A DNA stretch of 64,000 nucleotides from JBBQQG01 sp038216175 (GCA_038216175.1 JBBQQG010000001.1:20469-84468), one strand, 5' to 3'. Positions 52,776-61,160 are shown, numbered from the stretch's first letter. Numbers and translations: made by a program. Notes: generated from the letters alone by a model not told the origin.

Positions 52776-53753
52776 ATGTCTAAATCAAAAAAGTTAACTA
52801 AACCACAAAAATTTCTAGAACTGATAAAACCTAACAGTTTATCTAAAGGTTTCTTCTCTTTTGCACTATTATTCGCTTTGATTGGTGGCGGGTATATGAC
52901 ATTTAAGAGTTTTGCGGCCAGCGGCGCCTACCTGTATTTAAACCCTTCTAGTGCGACAGTTTATCCGCAGTCGACATTTGACGTTCAGATATGGGAGCAG
53001 AGTGGTACAAGAGCTGTTAATGCTGTTCAGAGCATAGTAACTTATCCGTCAGATAAATTATCGTACGTTAGTACTAGTTTTGCCTATTCGAGTTTTAGTA
53101 TTGTAGCCCAATCAAGTCATTCTAATGGATCAGTCTCAATATCGAATGCCTCGACTACACCACGAACTGGCGCTCATTTAGTAGCAATCATAAGATTTAA
53201 ATTTTTAGTATCAAGCAGCAGTGGCATTAGTGTTCCGATAAATTTTGGACCGTCGTCTCAAATACTTGCCTCTTCTTCTCCGCCATCTAACATAATCGGC
53301 TATACTCAGGGCGCTACGTTTTTGCTTAAGAACCCGCCGTCTTTGGCAACTTACATGTATTTGACACCGACTTCCGGTAGTTATTCGATAAAAACTACTC
53401 ATCAGATAGCTTTAACGGTAATAGATGAGAGTGGCTTGAGTCCGATCAATGTTTTCCAGCCGGTAGTATCTTATCCGACTAATTTGCTAAGTTATGACCA
53501 CGCTACTTTCAGTTCGCCCTTGTCTTTGTTCATTCTGCCGTCGATCAATAACGGTGTGCTTACGCTTACAGGAGGGATAATAGGCGGACAATTATCGGGA
53601 CCACATAATATTGCTACAATTTATTTCAATGTTAAATCAGCTGGCAATCCGAAAATTAGTCTGACTTCTTCTTCAGCAATGATAAATGCTTTAACTAGCA
53701 AATCGGTTTCTATTAGCCATTTAAATTATTCGCAGCTTACGATCAATCCTTAG
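52776..53753 (+). CDS. Secreted protein with two cohesin-like domains
   Basis: The 325 residues have a signal region KGFFSFALLFALIGGGYMTF followed by KSFAA, matching that of the FG-GAP protein. Two tandem domains of about 130 residues follow (about 50-180 and 190-325), each with the cohesin pattern: FDVQIWEQSG / IALTVIDESG, VNAVQSIVTYPSDKLSYVS / INVFQPVVSYPTNLLSYD, then GSVSISNAS / GVLTLTGGI and LVAIIRFKFLV / NIATIYFNVKS. It probably mediates surface binding. The family call rests on pattern. Confidence 0.7.
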   Translation: MSKSKKLTKPQKFLELIKPNSLSKGFFSFALLFALIGGGYMTFKSFAASGAYLYLNPSSATVYPQSTFDVQIWEQSGTRAVNAVQSIVTYPSDKLSYVSTSFAYSSFSIVAQSSHSNGSVSISNASTTPRTGAHLVAIIRFKFLVSSSSGISVPINFGPSSQILASSSPPSNIIGYTQGATFLLKNPPSLATYMYLTPTSGSYSIKTTHQIALTVIDESGLSPINVFQPVVSYPTNLLSYDHATFSSPLSLFILPSINNGVLTLTGGIIGGQLSGPHNIATIYFNVKSAGNPKISLTSSSAMINALTSKSVSISHLNYSQLTINP

Positions 53754-53857
53754 ATTAATAACAGGACTTATAGGTTGCACGGCTGTCTTTAAGTTAGTAG
53801 TTTCGTCGTTTACGACTCTTCAGCACGACTTTAATTTATTCGTGGACTGCTAAAGAA

Positions 53858-53902
53858 CGTGAGGGTTTGAGGAGGCTTGAGCCTGCTACTCTTGCCCTCA
53901 CG
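53858..53902 (-). terminator. Candidate terminator of the lipoprotein cassette
   Basis: CGTGAGGG (53858-53865) pairs perfectly with CCCTCACG (53895-53902), enclosing a second small hairpin AGGC-TTGA-GCCT (53873-53884). On the minus strand it is followed by TTCTTTA, a weak U-rich tail, 98 bases after the lipoprotein stop. Confidence 0.5.
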
Positions 53903-53999
53903 GGAGTAACGGTATTCTCCACACCGGAACGATTCACAGATTGGTCTGCAATTATATGGATTTCGTTCGAATCCAACTCACTCTAAATAACGAGCAAGG

Positions 54000-54671
54000 T
54001 CATGGCTTCTTGGTTGAACCACCGGCCGGAATTGGCGTAGTGGGATTGGCAGTGACTACCACCGTAGGTGCACTGTTCGCGCTGAACGGAGCATCTGAAT
54101 ACTTCCAGATACCACTGCCTACACATACTTCTTGAAGCGCGTCCGTGGAAGCAAGGAAGTAGAAAATTCCTACTCCTTGACATTCTTCGGGTCCGTAAGT
54201 GCCATCGTCGCCAGGACTTGAAACCACTCTTTCACCGAGACCGGAGCTGTCAGCATTGCCGACTGTATTCTGGTCGTTGGTTAGTTGTGATCCTGTACTC
54301 GAGACCTTACCGCGGATGGTGTCCATCGAGATCAAAGCGCCGTTAGCACTCCAAATTCCGACATAACCAATACGGTTCGGGTCATTGAGTCGCACAATCC
54401 TGGCAGCAACGTTGCCCATCTCGGCTGTCGGGCCGTGTTGGTTTTGCAACGGATACCACCCTTGAGAGTGCGTCTGGCCCATGACCTGTGTAGTGCAGTT
54501 CTGCATTATCTGCTGTTGATCGCTGACATTGCCATGCAGTGGACCACAGTTGTGATCGGTTGCGCCGGCGCTGCCAGTAGTCGAACAGGCTGCAAAAACT
54601 GCCGCTACCAGAATCATGACAGCTAGGACGATGTAGTGTCCTGTAAAGGACTTCTTAAATGACCTATTCAC
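54000..54671 (-). CDS. Lipoprotein, 223 residues
   Basis: The signal peptide ends in a lipobox VFAAC (residues about 25-29; VLAVMILVAAVFAACSTTG), so Cys29 should be lipidated and the protein anchored outside the membrane. The mature part has Cys pairs (GATDHNCGPLHG, QNCTTQ, PEECQG, QEVCVG) and ends with a Pro/Thr-rich tail. It is in a G+C-rich patch with the next gene, unlike its surroundings. No family is recognised. Confidence 0.75.
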   Translation of the reverse strand: MNRSFKKSFTGHYIVLAVMILVAAVFAACSTTGSAGATDHNCGPLHGNVSDQQQIMQNCTTQVMGQTHSQGWYPLQNQHGPTAEMGNVAARIVRLNDPNRIGYVGIWSANGALISMDTIRGKVSSTGSQLTNDQNTVGNADSSGLGERVVSSPGDDGTYGPEECQGVGIFYFLASTDALQEVCVGSGIWKYSDAPFSANSAPTVVVTANPTTPIPAGGSTKKP

Positions 54672-54740
54672 AATTTCTCCTTGTTGGTTGGCCTGCAGTG
54701 CAGGAAGTGAGAATTACTGGAATTGCTTTTTCCGATCTAG

Positions 54741-55232
54741 CTACTTGCTTGCTGGAACCGCACATTGCTGAGGGTCCTGTTGGGCAGGCAGATTGTCTGA
54801 TCGAAATGCTGACTTCGTGTAGTTCACTGCGTCGTTGTTGTACTTGTTTACAAGGTCCATGCAGAGGCTGCTGGTACCAGTAACAACGTTGTCCAGGTTG
54901 GCCTGCGTCTGCGCGACTGCGCCAGTCGGGTCGGGCTGTCCAGCCGTTTCCTTCCGATGCCGCTCAGCTGCTTGCACCTGGGTCTTCAAGTTTGAAGCGT
55001 CAGTGGCAATGTCGCCATTGAGCTTGTAGAACTCGTCGTTGACGCCGATGATGTTGTTCGGTGTATTTATGATGCGGTGAACATTCTGACGTCCGGCCCA
55101 GGGAGCTGTAACGATCCCAAGTCCCCAAACGCTGAATTGAATCACTGCAATCAACAGGACTGCCAGCACAAACGTGCTAACAATTCTTCCACTATGCACT
55201 TCATCGTCTTCGAACCAATTAAAGAGTTTCAA
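54741..55232 (-). CDS. Membrane-anchored helical protein, actinobacterial/phage-like
   Basis: The 163 residues have one N-terminal membrane helix (FVLAVLLIAVIQFSVWGLGI) and a helical outer domain (KLNGDIATDASNLKTQVQAA; later LCMDLVNKYNNDAVNYTKSA, FRSDNLP). The KYNNDAVNYTKSAFRSDNLP-type ending resembles proteins of actinobacteria and their phages. It uses a TTG start at 55232 with AGGAG upstream. The segment 54901-54960 has 42 G/C among 60 bases. It forms a cassette with the lipoprotein. Confidence 0.65.
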   Translation of the reverse strand: MKLFNWFEDDEVHSGRIVSTFVLAVLLIAVIQFSVWGLGIVTAPWAGRQNVHRIINTPNNIIGVNDEFYKLNGDIATDASNLKTQVQAAERHRKETAGQPDPTGAVAQTQANLDNVVTGTSSLCMDLVNKYNNDAVNYTKSAFRSDNLPAQQDPQQCAVPASK

Positions 55233-55486
55233 TTTATGTCTCCTACTAAAAGTGAGATTCCCCTAAGGGAAGCGAACATTGGAGGATTCCAAGTCGCGCT
55301 CAAATGTTATAGTTTGTATTCATATAACAGCTGAGAGCGGCCCAGAAACACAAGATGTCGCATATAAGAGAACTTTTTTAAGGTGCTTTGAACTAAGTTA
55401 TATCTACATATAACTGGTCTAAAATTTGTGCTTGTTCGTTTATCTTTAGTTATATAAGAAGAGCGACGGGCTAAAATAATTTGCCA

Positions 55487-55653
55487 ACAAAAAAACGCTT
55501 TCATTAACGTAAAGATGAACATTCGCCTTAGTCTGCGATTGCTTATCCCTTAGCGGAAAGCGCTTGTGCCGTTTTGGCTTGGGCAATGCAATAGTCGGTG
55601 GTCGATAGGAACACTGTATGTCCTTTTCGACCAGAATTCCTTTGAATTCCCTA
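55487..55653 (-). ncRNA. Candidate small RNA or structured leader
   Basis: A consensus promoter ends just upstream at 55660. The transcript would contain a strong hairpin at 55600-55632 (GGTCGA with TCGACC plus AGGA with TCCT) and end near a T7 run at 55489-55495 preceded by a weak 5-bp hairpin (55500-55504 with 55515-55519). The reading frame through it begins inside the -10 box and cannot be started from this promoter. It may be a ~165-base RNA or the leader of the cassette at 55232. Confidence 0.4.
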
Positions 55654-55659
55654 ACTATC

Positions 55660-55688
55660 ACTATAGGCTATTAGTGCACGTTTGTCAA
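55660..55688 (-). promoter_or_regulatory. Consensus sigma-70 promoter
   Basis: On the minus strand TTGACA (55683-55688) is a perfect -35 box and TATAGT (55660-55665) a five-of-six -10 box, 17 bases apart. It is the closest match to the consensus in the window and faces the cassette at 54000-55232. Confidence 0.7.
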
Positions 55689-55920
55689 GTACCAGTTTTA
55701 CAGTATAAAATTCAGATAACTATATTGTTAAACTAGTTTGCCGTATTAGAAACCCGGATATTTGAGTTTTACTAGTATATTAATAATTGGCTGCTGTCAG
55801 TCCAAATTCTTATTGCGAACTACATATTCAGATATTAAACTGCTTATTTTCTCTGTGCACGAATTTTCAAACTTGCCAATAGAAATTTAACGGCATGACC
55901 GAACCTTGATATAACAATGC
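55689..55920. other. Intergenic region without recognised genes
   Basis: Nothing beyond A+T-rich sequence is seen between the promoter at 55688 and the dioxygenase-like gene at 55921. Confidence 0.3.
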
Positions 55921-56466
55921 TTAATCTATCGGCTCATTTGATGACATTACAATTACGTGTCTCGTATTTGTACTCGGATTGCGCCCCCTATGTTCTATTG
56001 AAGGACAGCTAAGCGATAGTACGTCTCCAGCATTGACCTCAATTGTTTCAATATGATCATCATCTTTTCGGTCTGGACGGTAATCAAATAGTCCGCCGTC
56101 ATCAGCATGGACAATAACTTGACGGCCTTGTACATAATCTCGATGCATTCTTTGTGTCGAATTTGGCTGTTGAATCGGGATAAATAAATTAGCATCTCTA
56201 CTTTCAGGGTGGGGATGAATTTCTAAAACAAATTGCATAGCTATAAGGCCACTGTAACGGAGTAACTTAAGGTAGTAAAAAGCCGACTGAATCGTGCCTG
56301 AGCTTTCTGCTGTAGAGCTATCGCTGCTAATGTAATGCCAAATCAGATCAGGATATTTACCGTCTCTTAATTCCTGACATTCAACAGCTAAATCGGAAGC
56401 AACCTCTTTTGATAACTTGCCTCGTTCAATTACTAGCTGACCTGGAACTAAAACTTCTAAAGTCAT
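55921..56466 (-). CDS. 2-oxoglutarate/Fe(II)-dioxygenase-like protein
   Basis: The 181 residues have the iron-binding HxD in QRMHRDYVQG (H131, D133) and a distal His in IEHRGRNPSTNTRHVIVM, with an Arg 7 residues later (R168), matching HxD...H...R of the double-stranded beta-helix dioxygenases. Substrate is unknown. It is followed on the same strand by a tRNA gene upstream at 56514. Confidence 0.6.
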   Translation of the reverse strand: MTLEVLVPGQLVIERGKLSKEVASDLAVECQELRDGKYPDLIWHYISSDSSTAESSGTIQSAFYYLKLLRYSGLIAMQFVLEIHPHPESRDANLFIPIQQPNSTQRMHRDYVQGRQVIVHADDGGLFDYRPDRKDDDHIETIEVNAGDVLSLSCPSIEHRGRNPSTNTRHVIVMSSNEPID

Positions 56467-56513
56467 TGGAGCAGACTACCTTAATAATTATACTGTTTCA
56501 AGCATAGAATTGA

Positions 56514-56598
56514 TGGTGCGGATGAAAGGACTTGAACCTTCACGCCTTGCGGCACTAGCTCCTAAGGCTAGCGTGTCTACCAATTCCACCACATCCGC
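56514..56598 (-). tRNA. tRNA-Leu (anticodon UAG), CCA encoded
   Basis: On the minus strand the acceptor stem GCGGATG (56592-56598) pairs with CATCCGC (56518-56524). The anticodon arm is CTAGC-CTTAGGA-GCTAG with anticodon TAG, and the long variable arm and TTCAAGTCC T-loop are typical of a class II tRNA-Leu. The 3' CCA (56514-56516) is encoded. It reads CUN leucine codons. Confidence 0.95.
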
Positions 56599-56634
56599 AT
56601 TCCAAGTTATTGTACGGAAGCAATCTTAAAATGT

Positions 56635-57423
56635 CTATCTTGCTAGAGCCGGTAATTTTTTAAGTGATTCGTATATAAGTTGTAATGGTTCACTTATATC
56701 TGAATACGGTTGTTCATTATTAAATACTGCAGCACCTATTATCGCAATATCGGGAGTATCATTTAAACTTTCTATATCATCAATTGTCATGATTCTAGAT
56801 CGACTATCATTCGGCAGCGGTGTAATTCTTAGACCGGTGGCAACTCTAAGAAAATTTTCATTATTAAACTGTCTAGTGACGTCAAGCTCATGCCATGAAT
56901 GTGCTACACCGTCCATACCGGCCTCCAGACTTTGATCTGTTAAGTTCGCTACAAGACTTTTTACACTCTGACCATAAGTTCGTCTTATAGTAGAATCACT
57001 TTCTTCGGGTAGCACTGTTGTAGCAATTAGTTTTGTATACAAATGATCTTTTCTATCGCAGTCTCGTTTTTTGACAGCTCTTTTCATTCCTTCAACACCT
57101 ATGGTTGCCTCAACACTAATGTAGTCTACAGTGTTAATATAATCTCCCATTCTTTCTTCAAGCTGGTTTCGACCGATAGATTCGTCGAAGAAAACTTTCT
57201 GAATACCAATATCTTCTTTTAACATATATATAATATCCAGTGTATTTAGACTGCGTTCTTCATGACCGGTTATAATTTTATTAGCCAAATGCGAGTTAAG
57301 AGTAACTCCGTGAATATCTTTTGCATGATTTTTAGCGATCTGCCTAATTAAAAACAAGCTGTCAACATTATGTAGCGCTAGCATTACGATATTGTTTGGG
57401 TGCTGGTTAAATGCTTCTTTCAC
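56635..57423 (-). CDS. Orotidine-5'-phosphate decarboxylase-like TIM-barrel protein
   Basis: The 262 residues have the barrel pattern of the OMPDC/HUMPS group: VDYISVEATIGVEGMKRAVK, KLIATTVLPEES, LRVATGLRITPLPNDSRSRI (the phosphate-binding GIR region) and DIAIIGAAVF. The Asp-Lys catalytic array of true PyrF (DxKxxD) is not evident. Its function may be different. A TATAAT ends seven bases before the GTG start, so the transcript may be leaderless. Confidence 0.5.
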   Translation of the reverse strand: MKEAFNQHPNNIVMLALHNVDSLFLIRQIAKNHAKDIHGVTLNSHLANKIITGHEERSLNTLDIIYMLKEDIGIQKVFFDESIGRNQLEERMGDYINTVDYISVEATIGVEGMKRAVKKRDCDRKDHLYTKLIATTVLPEESDSTIRRTYGQSVKSLVANLTDQSLEAGMDGVAHSWHELDVTRQFNNENFLRVATGLRITPLPNDSRSRIMTIDDIESLNDTPDIAIIGAAVFNNEQPYSDISEPLQLIYESLKKLPALAR

Positions 57424-57464
57424 ACTCTATATTATAAAGTGTAAAGTCTTATTAACCATAAGCG

Positions 57465-57992
57465 CTATTGCTTGTAATAGATTAGCTGGGCATCATTAAA
57501 ATCTGATTTTTGGATCATATTCAGATTATTAATTTCCGGCGCATCTTGGTTTCCTGGCCAAGACAAAATAAAAGTACCGTTACTTTTCAGATGCTTGGAC
57601 AATTTGATTATTGATTGAAGCTGTAAATTATCGTAGGGTGGGTCGCAGACAATTATATCGAATTTATAATCTATATTATTGTCGGACCAACCGACGACGC
57701 TGGCTCTAATTGCTTTTATTCTGATATTAATTTTTAAATTTTCTATATTAACAACTATCGTTTTGTAAGCCGTTTTGTCTGCTTCTATAGCCGTTACGTG
57801 TTCTGCTCCGCGGCTGATAAATTCGATTGCCACTGCTCCACTACCGGAAAATGCGTCGAGTATTTTAAGTTTAGAAACGTCACCTAGGGTGTTTTGCATT
57901 GCACCGCGCATTTTTTCACTCATAGGGTGAGTACCGTGCTTGTTGGGACTATCTAGGACACGACCTTTAAATCTGCCTGAGATAACTCTCAT
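57465..57992 (-). CDS. rsmD: 16S rRNA (guanine966-N2)-methyltransferase
   Basis: The start at 57992 gives 175 residues beginning MRVISGRFKGRVLDSP, typical of RsmD; the longer frame to 58031 is not. SAM motif I is LDAFSGSGAVAIEFISRGA and the catalytic motif is DPPY (VCDPPYDNLQLQ), as in N2-guanine methyltransferases. The ATG overlaps the stop of the preceding gene (ATGA). It is the upstream neighbour of the PLC-like gene in an operon with recG. Confidence 0.88.
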   Translation of the reverse strand: MRVISGRFKGRVLDSPNKHGTHPMSEKMRGAMQNTLGDVSKLKILDAFSGSGAVAIEFISRGAEHVTAIEADKTAYKTIVVNIENLKINIRIKAIRASVVGWSDNNIDYKFDIIVCDPPYDNLQLQSIIKLSKHLKSNGTFILSWPGNQDAPEINNLNMIQKSDFNDAQLIYYKQ

Positions 57993-58807
57993 TTTTTTAC
58001 TAGACCGGCATCGAATGCCGCACAGTACCAAGCTAGTGTCACCATCTGGACAATTGCTGGAGCCAACTTATGTCTAACTTGATTGGCAAGAATTGGAGTC
58101 CAGCCTTTTTTATAATATACGCCGTACATATCAAGCACTGCTATTTCTTTAGCCGTATTTTTGAATCTTTCAACTACTCCAATTTCTAATGCCTCTTTAA
58201 TATCTAGCTTAGTTGGAATGACATCGCCAAAACCTAGCGGAGCGATTAATGTTGCTACACCCATTTCAAATAAACCATGAGTTGTAAAAAGACCTTTTGG
58301 ACCCCACATTTTCCAGTTATTCTTAACTTTTTCAGAAGCAGTAACACCAGGCATTACTATTTTTTGCTTAATCGTTGTTCGGCTGTCAATGCCTTCACCA
58401 CCCCGAAGTTCTATTAGTTTTGCTTCGTATGGATAATGATGAGCCGGTGTCAGGCCGTCAACAAGTGCGTGGGCTAGCCAGGCAGCTTCAAAAGCACTTC
58501 TTTCGACATTTTTTGATTTTAATTCTTTTACCAGTTTTACGTAGTGGGCACTAATTATATCTGTCAGTAGAGAATCGTTTTCATCGAATGGACTATAGTA
58601 GTGCCATGGTTCGTCGACAGCCGGACTTTTACGTTTTATAGCATCCGGCCCATTCTTACCTTCGAACTGTAAGATTGCTCGAATCTTAGGAAATTCCGCA
58701 TTTCGACTGAGCATTTTTGTAAGGTGTTTTCTGGCAACCCGGTCAAATTTTTGATGGGAACCAATTATTCGACCGGACATTTTTGTAAGAGTCGTTCCAG
58801 AATACAT
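57989..58807 (-). CDS. Zinc-dependent phospholipase C-like protein
   Basis: The 272 residues show the helical metal-site pattern of the PLC/P1-nuclease fold: an N-terminal His (SHQKFDRVARKHL), DEPWHYYSPFDE (about residues 65-76) and AAWLAHALVDGLTPAHHYPY (about 107-126). No signal peptide is visible, which is unusual for secreted PLCs. The function is inferred from pattern. It lies between rsmD and recG. Confidence 0.5.
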   Translation of the reverse strand: MYSGTTLTKMSGRIIGSHQKFDRVARKHLTKMLSRNAEFPKIRAILQFEGKNGPDAIKRKSPAVDEPWHYYSPFDENDSLLTDIISAHYVKLVKELKSKNVERSAFEAAWLAHALVDGLTPAHHYPYEAKLIELRGGEGIDSRTTIKQKIVMPGVTASEKVKNNWKMWGPKGLFTTHGLFEMGVATLIAPLGFGDVIPTKLDIKEALEIGVVERFKNTAKEIAVLDMYGVYYKKGWTPILANQVRHKLAPAIVQMVTLAWYCAAFDAGLVKK

Positions 58808-58816
58808 TAAAACTTT

Positions 58817-60856
58817 CTAGTTAAGATTAGTAACTGACCTCAGAGCCGTGACTCGGCGATTTAACTCTTTATATTGTAACAAACTATCGCCTTGTTCGAT
58901 AAATATTCTAGCTGCATTTCTAGCACTTGTGATCAATTTTATATCTGTTAATCTTGCAACTCGTAAATCGAGCTGCCCATGTTGTGTAGTTCCGTATATT
59001 GCACCGGGACCTCTAATTTCCAAGTCAAGTTCAGCCAGATCAAATCCATTGTTGCTACGCTCTATCGCCCGGATTCGTCGACTGGGCTGGGCACTGTCTC
59101 CCATCATTAAATAGCAATAGCCCTGCACGTCATTTCGACCGACTCGACCTCTAAGCTGATGTATTTGGGCTAGACCGAATCGTTCTGCGTTTTCAATTAG
59201 CATGATCGTGGCGTTAGGTACGTCAACGCCAACTTCTACAACTGTCGTTGCTACCAATATATCTAGTTTGTGATCGACGAATTGTTTCATAATCTTTTCT
59301 TTGTCGTAAGATTTCATTTTTCCATGAAGCAAACCTACTCGGCGATGTTTAAATGGTCCCGTACTTAGTTCCTCAAATATTTTTTCTGCTGAGTTTGCAT
59401 TTAATAAATCAGAATCTGATATTAGCGGACATACCACAAACATCTGGTAGCCGAGCTCCAACTGTTTATCTATTGTTTGATATAGTTGCTTTTTAGAATT
59501 AGGAGAACAGATCTTAGTAATTATTTCCTTCCGTCCCGCTGGTTTTGTATCAATAATAGATACATCTAATTCCCCATACAGTGTTAGTGCCAGCGACCGC
59601 GGTATTGGGGTAGCCGTTAAGTGAAGTACATGAGGCATGTGACCGGCTTTTGCTTGAAGTCGTTTTCTCTGTTCGACACCAAACCGATGCTGTTCGTCTA
59701 TTATGATCAATCCTAAATTTTTCATATCTACTTTTTCCTGAAATACTGCCTGCGTTCCAACTATAAATTTTACTTTGCCGTTTTTTATATTTTTGTATGC
59801 CAGATCTTTTTGCTTCGAAGTTAGTGAGCCAACAAGTAGTGTAAGACTTCCTGCTAGTCCTAACGGACTTAGCAATTTTTCAACTGATTGAGCATGCTGT
59901 CTGGCCAGTAGTTCGGTCGGTGCCATTAATACAACTTGAAAATCTTGTTTTATGGCCATTACTGCAGCCATAGTAGCTACTACAGTTTTACCGGAACCGA
60001 CATCACCTTCAACTAATCTGTTCATCGGGTAATCTTTAGCCATATCCATATATATCTGCCAGACTGTTTTTCGCTGAGCATCGGTTAATTTAAATGGCAG
60101 ATGACTTACAAATTGTTTAGCTAGCTTTTCATCGAATGCTATATTTAGCGCATGTTCGCCGATCAGTTCTTTTTTATTAAGCAGCGCTGCTAGTGCTAAT
60201 TCGAATATTTCTTCAAAGCCCAGTCTTCTCTTGGCCTCGATAAGCTTACTGGCGTCAGACGGAAAATGCATCATCTCGATAGCACGATTTCTATCAAGTA
60301 ACTTAAGACTGCTAACCAGCCAATCTGGTAGAGTCTCTTGAGTCTTTCTGATAAGCGGAATAGTCTGACCGATAAGTTTTCGGATATGATGTGATCTTAG
60401 TCCTTTTGTTTCTTTATACTTCGGTATTATTCGGGCAGTATTTATTGGAAAACTGCTGACAGGCTCTATCGACGGATTTTGAATGCTAAGTCTCTGTCTT
60501 CTAAGTTGAAAATCACCAGAAATATAATATTCTTCCTGATTTATGAAACTATTTGAGCGGTACGGTTGGTTGAACCAGATTAACCGAACACTACCAGAAT
60601 CATCGCTGGCTACAGCTTCAGTGATGTGAAGCCCGCGAGAAACGTATCGTCCACTGCTTTGCTTTATTACTGCTTTAATTGTGACGAGTCCGGGGCTTAT
60701 TTTATTAATAGGTTGGACAAAACTATAGTCTTCGTATCTTTTCGGATAATTTAATATTAAATCGCTTATTGTTCTGATATTTAAAAACACCAGTTTTTTA
60801 GATAGCTCGGCACCTACTCCCTTTAAATCGGTTATTGGATAATTATTCTCCATCAA
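58817..60856 (-). CDS. recG: ATP-dependent DNA helicase RecG
   Basis: The 679 residues have an N-terminal wedge/OB domain (ITDLKGVGAELSKKLVFLNI) and SF2 helicase motifs: Walker A GDVGSGKT, DEQH (IIIDEQHRFG), TATPIPRSL, and motif VI QLRGRVGRNDVQG. The C-terminal TRG-like region follows. RecG remodels stalled replication forks. Length is normal. Confidence 0.95.
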   Translation of the reverse strand: MMENNYPITDLKGVGAELSKKLVFLNIRTISDLILNYPKRYEDYSFVQPINKISPGLVTIKAVIKQSSGRYVSRGLHITEAVASDDSGSVRLIWFNQPYRSNSFINQEEYYISGDFQLRRQRLSIQNPSIEPVSSFPINTARIIPKYKETKGLRSHHIRKLIGQTIPLIRKTQETLPDWLVSSLKLLDRNRAIEMMHFPSDASKLIEAKRRLGFEEIFELALAALLNKKELIGEHALNIAFDEKLAKQFVSHLPFKLTDAQRKTVWQIYMDMAKDYPMNRLVEGDVGSGKTVVATMAAVMAIKQDFQVVLMAPTELLARQHAQSVEKLLSPLGLAGSLTLLVGSLTSKQKDLAYKNIKNGKVKFIVGTQAVFQEKVDMKNLGLIIIDEQHRFGVEQRKRLQAKAGHMPHVLHLTATPIPRSLALTLYGELDVSIIDTKPAGRKEIITKICSPNSKKQLYQTIDKQLELGYQMFVVCPLISDSDLLNANSAEKIFEELSTGPFKHRRVGLLHGKMKSYDKEKIMKQFVDHKLDILVATTVVEVGVDVPNATIMLIENAERFGLAQIHQLRGRVGRNDVQGYCYLMMGDSAQPSRRIRAIERSNNGFDLAELDLEIRGPGAIYGTTQHGQLDLRVARLTDIKLITSARNAARIFIEQGDSLLQYKELNRRVTALRSVTNLN

Positions 60857-60911
60857 TAAAATTAAGTATAGACCGAGGAGTAATTAATATAATAATGCTG
60901 ACTTAAAGCGT

Positions 60912-61160
60912 TTAGCTTTTTCGTCTTTCTACAACTATTGTACATTCACTAATTAGTGCTGCAATTGCTCCAACAGAAGCTAGAACCGGTGCTAGTAGAG
61001 CGCCAATTACACCGATAGACAACGGAAATTCAACTATATTTTTTCCGTCTTTTGATCTAATAGATATTCTTCTGATATTACCTTCGGCAATTAAAGATTT
61101 TACTTTCTTAAGCAGATCTTCGCCGTTAACCTTAAATTCCTCGGTTTTTTGTTCAGCCAT
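60912..61160 (-). CDS. DUF4342 protein
   Basis: The 82 residues read EEFKVNGEDLLKKVKSLIAE, NIRRISIRSKDGKNIVEFPL and IGVIGALLAPVLASVGAIAA, the DUF4342 family arrangement of a helical domain, a beta hairpin and one membrane helix. Its function is unknown. Confidence 0.85.
   Translation of the reverse strand: MAEQKTEEFKVNGEDLLKKVKSLIAEGNIRRISIRSKDGKNIVEFPLSIGVIGALLAPVLASVGAIAALISECTIVVERRKS

Noticed and set aside
55446..55661. 71-codon minus-strand reading frame
   Set aside because: Its start overlaps the -10 box of the strong promoter at 55660-55688, it has no ribosome-binding site and its sequence is not protein-like.
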